Source: Prevotellaceae bacterium UBA1787
Lineage (GTDB): Bacteria; Bacteroidota; Bacteroidia; Bacteroidales; Bacteroidaceae
Direction: 5' to 3'
Length of the DNA: 5,215 bases
Assembly (NCBI GenBank): GCA_002315195.1
Contig: DCGD01000063.1
Location: forward strand, 1,422-6,636
Of the stretch, positions 1-5,215 are shown piece after piece. The translations under genes and the position numbers were made by a program. Position 1 is the first letter of the stretch. Each line of letters starts with the position of its first letter. The notes beneath the pieces were generated by a model. It was not told the origin of the DNA. It worked only from the letters and a program-made list of their open reading frames with translations, and ran no database searches.

Positions 1-2382
1 CGAGTTCCGATACAGTTCGTCGTTGTACTCGGGTTTCCCCAGGAAACTGACCGTTTGGAGTTGCTTGAAGCGTTCATAAAGCGCCGTATTGTTGCTGAAC
101 AATTCTGAATTGACCTCAGCCAGTTCGTTGAGTTTTTCTTCATCCACCCTTGAATTCACGGCGAAAAAGTGAAGCATGGAAATTATGTCCATCCTACCCT
201 TGTAAAGGGCGGCCTGTGATTCCCAGGCGACCAGCAAACACAATATCCTGGCAAAACCAAGGTAATTGTACGATTTGACATAATCGCCTTCAATCAAAGC
301 CATGCGGTCGATGAGATAAATCACTTCACGCACATACGATACGTCCAACACCTTGTCGCTTTCCATCATCCGCTCATCATCCTCGCCCTGGACGGAGTCT
401 TTCTCCGACACACTGCCAATGGCGTAATTTTTCATCAAGGTGCTGAAAGCGCTCACCAAATCATAGTAACGTTTTGTGACTTCATCAATTTCGCACATGA
501 TGTGGAAAGTTCCGTTTCCTTCACCAACCCTATGGCAACTGACCGTGCTGTAACGGTCAAGACCTTCAAACTTGTCGGCGTTCTTGATGATTACGCTTAT
601 GCCTTCGACGGAAATGGCGGGAACCATGCCGCTGTTTGAAGGCTTCGTTCCAAGAGAACAAACTATGCCCTCATTGTCCGCACAAAATTCGTTGTTGATC
701 CATTTCTTCATATCTTCGGCCATGGAAAAATGGAATTGACCGCCTTCCGACTTGCCGATTATCGTTGCCTTGAAAATGTACCTGCTTCCGTCAGAGGCCA
801 AAAAGTGACGGATGGACGTGCTGACCACATAAGGCACAATGTCATCCTTGACATATATGAAGCCTTGCCCGCCTATTTCATCTTCTATCTGGCAATAATA
901 CTTGTCCTTGACATTTTCATCCTGACTGACAAACGTAATATTCACCGTTTCGTTGACAACGTGTTGGTTCTTGCTCTTGCCATTTGAAAACGTCCTCATC
1001 GGACCCAACTTGAACAACATGAATTCAATTTCCTCCCAAATCTTCCTGTAAGGGGTTATGTCGTTGGACCTGATGGATGTCAAGCTTGTGGTAGTTTTCT
1101 CGTCCATGAATATTTGCAACCCTTTCCAAAGTCCCAAATCCTTAGGAAAGACCGCATGAAGCGTCTTGCCGGACTTGTTGGAAAGGATATGAATGCCTTC
1201 GGACGAAATGCGAATGACCGCTTTGCTATGTGCGAATGAATTGATGGTATCAATGTTGTCGCTAAGGGGCAGTGCGCTTAGAATGTAAGGGACCAGCACG
1301 TTCTTCTCATAATCCTGACTGTAATTCTGTTTTTTGATTTGTGACTGAAACAGAGTTTCAAAAGCCAAATCAACCAGTTTTTGCGAATTGGTCAGATTCA
1401 AGTAGGAGGAAACCAAACACAATCTGGAGGCGCTCAAACGATAGTCCACGGTGCCGTTTTCGGTGTCGTCGCACATGAGCATCAGTTGCAAGGAAAGCGC
1501 CTGGACAACGTCCGTAAGCCGTTCCTTATTGTCTTTTGTCCTGTAAATCTTGCCATCCAATTCACGCACATAAAGTTCCAGCAACTTGATTATCGCACTG
1601 CGGAAAGGTTCTTTCTTCCATACCGACACATTGCGCCGCCTCAATATTTCCAACAATTGTTTCATCCTGTCGTTCATGATGTCAGGACGACGCAGGAACA
1701 AGCAGGAAAGAATGTTGAAGTTCTTGACAGGATGATATATGAAACCCGATACGGTCAGTTTTTTGAACATGGAGTCAATAAAAGAGGTGGCCGTATCCAC
1801 CGAATTGGGATTGGCTTCATTGTCTATCAGTTCCGCCGCCTTGATGTAGTACCCCAGCTGTTCAATCGTCAGCGTCAGGCGATTTTGATAAATTTCACGC
1901 TCGGTCTCGCTGCACAAATCCAAAAGTTTGGACATTTCCAAAAGATTGGAACAGTCATCGTAAACGGTTTCCAAGACAACCTTTCTATTCAACAAGCTCT
2001 GTATCCAACGATGACATTGCGAATTGAAAGAAATCTCTTTCTCTTCTGTCAGCAACAGTTTTATGAAATCCTTTACGTTCCACTGTATCCCCCTTTCAGA
2101 CAACAAACCGAAGAGATTTTTCTCCGTCAGACCGGCATTTGTCTGTTCAAAGTTTCTGACGTCAACAAGGGCAACCCTCGGATGCTTTTCGTTTACGGCC
2201 GTAATGCGACATTTAACTGTTAAATCCTTGAACAATATGAGTTTTTCTGTTCCTTGAAGATATGTCGTAATGCCGCTTTGCTCATCAATCAACTCACAAT
2301 AATTGGAATACGGCTTTTTAACCTTAAATTCAATAATATCACCGATTTTATAAACATCCCTTGGTTGTAGTTCCTGTTTCAT
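1..2382 (-). CDS. Unrecognised large modular protein (OB-like plus helical modules), 3' end beyond window
   Basis: Reading the minus strand from the ATG at 2382-2380 gives 794 codons with no stop down to position 1, so the C-terminus lies outside. The start is well fixed: an in-frame TAA sits six codons upstream (2400-2398), and the region before the ATG is A-rich with no Shine-Dalgarno sequence. I do not recognise the family and assign no function. No signal peptide, transmembrane segment or Walker motif is visible, so a cytoplasmic location is inferred. Residues 10-75 look like a small beta-barrel (OB/S1-like: YKIGDIIEFKV, YCELIDEQ, LTVKCRITAV). Residues 85-370 are mainly helical. Residues 385-430, 475-555 and 570-632 are again beta-rich. 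Residues 655-680 form an acidic, probably flexible linker (QGEDDERMMESDK). Residues 680 to the edge are helical. Segments 10-75 and 475-555 resemble each other, as do helical segments 290-345 and 684-740. A nucleic-acid-binding scaffold is possible but unproven. Coding status is near certain; function is unknown. Confidence 0.93.
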   Translation of the reverse strand, partial: MKQELQPRDVYKIGDIIEFKVKKPYSNYCELIDEQSGITTYLQGTEKLILFKDLTVKCRITAVNEKHPRVALVDVRNFEQTNAGLTEKNLFGLLSERGIQWNVKDFIKLLLTEEKEISFNSQCHRWIQSLLNRKVVLETVYDDCSNLLEMSKLLDLCSETEREIYQNRLTLTIEQLGYYIKAAELIDNEANPNSVDTATSFIDSMFKKLTVSGFIYHPVKNFNILSCLFLRRPDIMNDRMKQLLEILRRRNVSVWKKEPFRSAIIKLLELYVRELDGKIYRTKDNKERLTDVVQALSLQLMLMCDDTENGTVDYRLSASRLCLVSSYLNLTNSQKLVDLAFETLFQSQIKKQNYSQDYEKNVLVPYILSALPLSDNIDTINSFAHSKAVIRISSEGIHILSNKSGKTLHAVFPKDLGLWKGLQIFMDEKTTTSLTSIRSNDITPYRKIWEEIEFMLFKLGPMRTFSNGKSKNQHVVNETVNITFVSQDENVKDKYYCQIEDEIGGQGFIYVKDDIVPYVVSTSIRHFLASDGSRYIFKATIIGKSEGGQFHFSMAEDMKKWINNEFCADNEGIVCSLGTKPSNSGMVPAISVEGISVIIKNADKFEGLDRYSTVSCHRVGEGNGTFHIMCEIDEVTKRYYDLVSAFSTLMKNYAIGSVSEKDSVQGEDDERMMESDKVLDVSYVREVIYLIDRMALIEGDYVKSYNYLGFARILCLLVAWESQAALYKGRMDIISMLHFFAVNSRVDEEKLNELAEVNSELFSNNTALYERFKQLQTVSFLGKPEYNDELYRNS

Positions 2383-2646
2383 TTCACTTTGGTATTTTTA
2401 TATGTTGTTTGTTTTTATCCTTGGTATCGCACTTTACATGATTATATTTTTTCAAAAAATCAATTGGCTGTTTACTATAAATGATTGAACAACAAGAAAG
2501 TTGAACATCATTTTTCGCCATGTGGATTTCATCCGGCCTACAGCTTTGAAACACAAGCATGGAAAAATTGCACGACAATGCAAAAATAGCAATAAAATTC
2601 TGAAACAACCGCATTTTCAATCGTTTTTTCAATTTTGGGCTTTCAA

Positions 2647-2757
2647 ACAGCCTCAACCATGGCGGCGGCTTTGCTCCTTGTCCTCGCCGACAAGGACAAC
2701 GGCACATGTCTGTCGCAACGCGCGTCTTCCTTGGAACACGAGGCTTCGTACAAGTGA
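2647..2757. repeat. GC-rich segment with hairpin, candidate dispersed repeat or structured element
   Basis: The G+C content rises abruptly to about 60 percent (60 of 100 bases at 2651-2750) inside an otherwise AT-rich spacer. It contains an inverted repeat with arms TCCTTGTC (2675-2682) and GACAAGGA (2689-2696), an 8-bp stem closing a 6-base CTCGCC loop. A 32-codon frame (ATG 2659, TGA 2755-2757, plus strand) spans the segment but has no supporting start signals. I have an unchecked recollection that near-identical stretches appear translated as short hypothetical proteins in many Prevotella/Bacteroides annotations, which would fit a dispersed intergenic element rather than a gene. Alternatives are a small RNA or leftover coding sequence. 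There are no terminal repeats or target duplications, so this is not called a mobile element. Confidence 0.35.
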
Positions 2758-2788
2758 AAAAGCACGTTACAAAATAACGACACAACAC

Positions 2789-2818
2789 CTTGACTTAAAG
2801 TTAAATTTTGTAAATTTG
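2789..2818 (+). promoter_or_regulatory. Bacteroidota-type promoter for the GH127-like gene
   Basis: TAAATTTG at 2811-2818 matches the Bacteroidota primary-sigma -7 consensus TAnnTTTG exactly. CTTG at 2789-2792 matches three of four bases of the -33 TTTG box, with 18 bases between the boxes. Transcription would start around 2823-2827, giving a leader of only about 30 bases before the ATG at 2856. The match is visible in the sequence; activity is inferred. Confidence 0.65.
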
Positions 2819-2855
2819 CAACTTGATATCACACAATCACATTAATGAAAATTTT

Positions 2856-4871
2856 ATGAAACGTTTACTCAAACTGGTTGCAATCCTGTTGTTGTGTTCC
2901 ACCGCCTCGACCCGGGCAAACAGCATCTATCCAGGCAACCGCGCCCCACTGAAAGAAAAACCCTATATCCAACTGCCGTTGGGCAACATCCAACCCACGG
3001 GATGGTTGCAAGACCAGTTGCTGCGAATGAAAAAAGGCTCTACCGGGCATTTGGACCAAGAGTATGAATTTGTTGTCGGCAAGCGCAACTGCTGGCTGGG
3101 CGGTGATGGCGATGCCTGGGAACGCGGCCCATACTGGATTGACGGACTTCTGCCATTGGCTTACATTCTCGACGACAAGGAATTGAAAGCCAAGGTCAAG
3201 CCTTGGATTGAATGGTCGCTGAATTCGCAGCAGCCTGACGGACAATTCGGCCCCACCGTGGATCGTTCCTTCGAAGCGGGAATGCAGCGCAACAACGCCC
3301 TCGACTGGTGGCCGCGCATGGTCATGCTCAAGATTATGCAGCAGTACTATTCCGCGACAGGCGACAAACGCGTCATTTCTTTTCTCACCAACTACTTCAA
3401 GTATCAGTTGCAGACGCTTCCGGGCAAACCTCTCGGCAATTGGACGTTTTGGGGTGAACGCCGCGGTGGTGACAACCTGATGGTGGTGCTTTGGCTTTAC
3501 AACTTGACGGGCGACAGTTTTCTGCTTGAACTTGCAGACTTGCTCCACAAACAAACCTTCGACTGGACGGACGTATTCCTGAATCAGGATCATCTATCCC
3601 GCCAGTACAGCCTCCACTGCGTCAACCTCGGGCAAGGCTTCAAGGAACCCGCCATCTACTATCAGCGTTCGGGCGATGAAAAACATACCGAAGCGGTCAA
3701 GAAAGCGGTAAGAACGATGCGCAACACCATCGGTCTTCCAACCGGGCTTTGGGGCGGTGACGAATCACTGCGTTTCGGCGAGCCTACGGTAGGCTCCGAA
3801 CTCTGTACCGCCGTAGAAATGATGTTCTCGCTCGAAAGCATCCTCGAAATCACGGGCGACGTGCAATGGGCGGACCATTTGGAACGCATAGCCTACAACG
3901 CCCTGCCTACGCAGATTGACGACGACTTTGAGGCGCGCCAATACTTCCAGCAGTTCAATCAAGTACACATTGCACCCGCTTGGCGCACTTTCTCCGTTCC
4001 GCATGGCAATACCGACATTCTCTTCGGACAGCGCACCGGCTACGCTTGCTGCACCTGCAACATGCACCAAGGTTGGCCCAAACTGGTGCAGAACCTGTTC
4101 TACGCCACAGTCGACAATGGTATCGCCGCGCTCGTCTATGCACCTTCAAACGCAAAAGCAAAAGTCGCCGACGGAACGGAAGTCAACATCGAGGAAAAAA
4201 CCAACTACCCATTTGACGAGACCATCCACTTCACCTTGACGTATTCCAAAAAAAGCGTCAAGAGCGCCACCTTCCCATTCCATCTCCGCATTCCGGAATG
4301 GTGCAAAAATCCCGTCATCAAAATCAATGGAGAAACCATCGGAACCAACGCCAAAGCAGGTGAAATCGCCCACCTGAAGCGTGAATGGAAGAACGGGGAC
4401 GTGGTTACGCTTGAATTGCCCATGAACATCACCTCAGCCATGTGGTACGGAGGACGGGTTGTGGAACGGGGACCGTTACTCTATGCCTTGAAAATGAATG
4501 AAAATTGGGTAAAGAAAGATTTCGAACCGGAAAGAGTGGTTAACTATGGCCCATACTACTGGGAAATCACGTCCGATTCCCCCTGGAACTATTCTTTGAA
4601 AAAAGAAGCCATCGATCATCCTGACGAACAATTCGAAATCGTACGCACAGACAAGGTCGATGCTTACCCCTGGAACGTTGAGAACGCACCCATCGCCCTG
4701 AAGACCACCGGCAGAAAAATAACAAGCTGGACATTGTACAACGGTTCCACAGGACCGGTCAATTATTGGTATCAGTCTTATTATGACGATTATGAAAAAG
4801 AAGAAGATCCCATCACACTGATACCTTACGGATGCACCACCCTGAGAATAGCACTCTTCCCCGTGCGCTAA
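2856..4871 (+). CDS. Secreted GH127/DUF1680-type glycoside hydrolase (beta-L-arabinofuranosidase-like)
   Basis: This complete 671-residue protein starts at ATG 2856. An in-frame TTG at 2823 would add 11 residues ahead of the signal peptide and would fall at the predicted transcription start, so it is rejected. Residues 1-21 form a signal peptide (KR, hydrophobic core, likely cleavage after TRA). The Cys14 context LLLC is a poor lipobox, so a soluble periplasmic enzyme is favoured. Residues about 35-410 should form the (alpha/alpha)6 barrel (WERGPYWIDGLLPLAY at 88-103, QQPDG at 125-129), and the rest beta-sandwich domains ending in the typical ITLIPYGCTTLR (653-664). By alignment with the Bifidobacterium enzyme HypBA1, Glu303 (GGDE) is the likely acid/base, Cys398 of the Cys398-Cys399 pair the nucleophile, and Glu315, Cys317, Cys398 and Cys399 the zinc ligands. 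His254 matches an active-site histidine. The family releases beta-linked L-arabinofuranose from plant glycans, but many members are untested, so the exact substrate is uncertain. It appears monocistronic, with its own promoter and terminator. Confidence 0.93.
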   Translation: MKRLLKLVAILLLCSTASTRANSIYPGNRAPLKEKPYIQLPLGNIQPTGWLQDQLLRMKKGSTGHLDQEYEFVVGKRNCWLGGDGDAWERGPYWIDGLLPLAYILDDKELKAKVKPWIEWSLNSQQPDGQFGPTVDRSFEAGMQRNNALDWWPRMVMLKIMQQYYSATGDKRVISFLTNYFKYQLQTLPGKPLGNWTFWGERRGGDNLMVVLWLYNLTGDSFLLELADLLHKQTFDWTDVFLNQDHLSRQYSLHCVNLGQGFKEPAIYYQRSGDEKHTEAVKKAVRTMRNTIGLPTGLWGGDESLRFGEPTVGSELCTAVEMMFSLESILEITGDVQWADHLERIAYNALPTQIDDDFEARQYFQQFNQVHIAPAWRTFSVPHGNTDILFGQRTGYACCTCNMHQGWPKLVQNLFYATVDNGIAALVYAPSNAKAKVADGTEVNIEEKTNYPFDETIHFTLTYSKKSVKSATFPFHLRIPEWCKNPVIKINGETIGTNAKAGEIAHLKREWKNGDVVTLELPMNITSAMWYGGRVVERGPLLYALKMNENWVKKDFEPERVVNYGPYYWEITSDSPWNYSLKKEAIDHPDEQFEIVRTDKVDAYPWNVENAPIALKTTGRKITSWTLYNGSTGPVNYWYQSYYDDYEKEEDPITLIPYGCTTLRIALFPVR

Positions 4872-4882
4872 TCCTGCACCCA

Positions 4883-4918
4883 ACGAATAAAGGCAGTTCA
4901 AGAACTGCCTTTATTCGT
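4883..4918 (+). terminator. Perfect 17-bp stem-loop, probable (possibly bidirectional) terminator
   Basis: The arms ACGAATAAAGGCAGTTC (4883-4899) and GAACTGCCTTTATTCGT (4902-4918) are exact reverse complements around a two-base AA centre. In RNA the tip would open to a four-base loop. The hairpin begins 11 bases after the glycosidase stop codon. There is no long T run after the stem; the T-rich part lies in the 3' arm. Because it is symmetrical and lies between convergent genes, it could also stop minus-strand transcription arriving from the gene that ends at 5050. Confidence 0.8.
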
Positions 4919-5049
4919 ATGCCATAGATTTAGGTTTCACCCTATCGCTTACCAGAAACATGGAGTGCAAGCAAACAGCGCGTATGAAACCGAACGAGAG
5001 AATGGCGATTTTCCTTGTGCGTGTTGACTTTATCCTTGCACTAAACTCT

Positions 5050-5215
5050 TCATTTCAATTTCTCCAATAGTTTTTGAATCAATTGGCTTGCGATTTTTCG
5101 GACTATCGGACTTTTGGTCATCTTGTTTATCACATTGTCAATATCCATGCTATTTTCAACCGTGTCATTCTTCGCACCCTTCGACTTCGTACCCTTCGAC
5201 TTCGTTTCCTTCTCC
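5050..5215 (-). CDS. C-terminal end of an unrecognised protein, 5' part beyond window
   Basis: One minus-strand frame is open from the right edge (first full codon 5214-5212) to TGA at 5052-5050, giving 54 residues. The segment starts Lys-rich, with the pentapeptide TKSKG repeated twice back to back, encoded by an exact 15-bp tandem repeat. It ends in a likely amphipathic basic helix (residues about 38-54, VRKIASQLIQKLLEKL). The Lys-rich part looks like a disordered linker or tail. I cannot name the family from this fragment. Its orientation converges on the glycosidase gene, and the hairpin at 4883-4918 lies 131 bases beyond its stop and could end its transcript. A short, edge-limited frame is weaker evidence than a whole gene, but the protein-like helix and the lack of competing frames support it. 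Confidence 0.72.
   Translation of the reverse strand, partial: EKETKSKGTKSKGAKNDTVENSMDIDNVINKMTKSPIVRKIASQLIQKLLEKLK

Larger units (their letters stand above)
2383..2855. other. Divergent intergenic region
   Basis: This 473-base gap separates two genes transcribed away from each other, so both promoters should lie in it. The left part (about 2391-2490) is very AT-rich, about 25 percent G+C by hand count, and includes a T6-C-A6 inverted repeat near 2447-2459. I found no convincing TAnnTTTG box for the minus-strand gene there. The middle (about 2651-2750) is about 60 percent G+C and is annotated separately. The right end holds the promoter of the glycosidase gene. Open frames on both strands across this region give Cys/Arg/Pro-rich or low-quality proteins and are not called as genes. 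Confidence 0.85.

Noticed and set aside
1381..2223. 280-codon plus-strand open frame (with further short ones at 730-987 and 2024-2257)
   Set aside because: These lie antisense to the continuous 794-codon minus-strand frame, which gives a much more protein-like sequence. The plus-strand translations show no recognisable domain.
2659..2757. 32-codon plus-strand frame inside the GC-rich segment (starts MAAALLLVLADKDNG)
   Set aside because: It has no ribosome-binding or promoter evidence, and it sits on a hairpin that may be a repeat. It is kept only as part of the repeat candidate.
2384..2788. 134-codon minus-strand frame ending one base before the ATG of the large minus-strand gene
   Set aside because: Its translation is rich in Cys, Arg and Pro with no fold-like pattern. 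It spans the GC-rich repeat-like segment and AT-rich spacer, so a chance frame is more likely, although its close spacing to the gene was noted.
2501..2845. 114-codon plus-strand frame in the intergenic region
   Set aside because: It overlaps the promoter of the glycosidase gene and the GC-rich segment, and has no protein-like features or start signal.
2856..2918. Lipoprotein signal around Cys14 of the glycosidase
   Set aside because: The preceding residues are LLL, with Leu at -1 where Gly, Ala or Ser is expected, so an ordinary signal peptide cut after TRA fits better.
2865..3593. Several open frames on the opposite strand and in other frames within 2865-4901
   Set aside because: All are shadows of the GH127-like coding sequence, which has clear family motifs from end to end.
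4984..5070. 28-codon plus-strand frame (MKPNERMAIFLVRVDF...)
   Set aside because: It is antisense to the end of the right-edge gene, very short, and has no start signals or known relatives.
2458..5088. Shared 12-mer AATCAATTGGCT at 2458-2469 and 5077-5088
   Set aside because: One repeated 12-mer is about what chance predicts in a window of this size, and the second copy lies within coding sequence.

Overview
The window looks like chromosomal DNA from the Bacteroidota, most likely a Bacteroidales/Prevotella-type organism. This rests on a TAnnTTTG-type -7 promoter box, A-rich start regions without a clear Shine-Dalgarno sequence, and an exported polysaccharide-degrading enzyme of a family common in that group. 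The taxonomic call is an inference, since no rRNA or other marker gene is present.

Layout. Positions 1-2382 (minus strand) are one uninterrupted 794-codon reading frame that runs off the left edge. It has a clear start but no visible stop, and I do not recognise the family. It appears to be a large, probably cytoplasmic protein built from alternating beta-rich OB-like modules and alpha-helical blocks. Positions 2383-2855 are a 473-base divergent intergenic region. It contains an AT-rich stretch next to the minus-strand gene, a sharply bounded GC-rich segment with a small hairpin (about 2647-2757) that may be a dispersed repeat or structured element, and a Bacteroidota-type promoter just before the plus-strand gene. 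Positions 2856-4871 (plus strand) encode a complete 671-residue secreted glycosidase of the GH127/DUF1680 (beta-L-arabinofuranosidase-like) superfamily. Its presumed zinc/cysteine catalytic residues are present, but the active-site loops are non-canonical. A perfect 17-bp stem-loop at 4883-4918 follows it and probably ends transcription. Positions 5050-5215 (minus strand) are the last 54 codons of a convergent gene entering from the right edge, with a Lys-rich pentapeptide repeat and an amphipathic C-terminal helix.

How the parts relate. The glycosidase appears to be a single-gene transcription unit with its own promoter and terminator, flanked by a divergent gene and a convergent gene. Nothing visible links it functionally to either neighbour. 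No tRNA, rRNA, CRISPR array, transposase or SusC/SusD pair is visible. The most novel content is the unrecognised modular protein at 1-2382.
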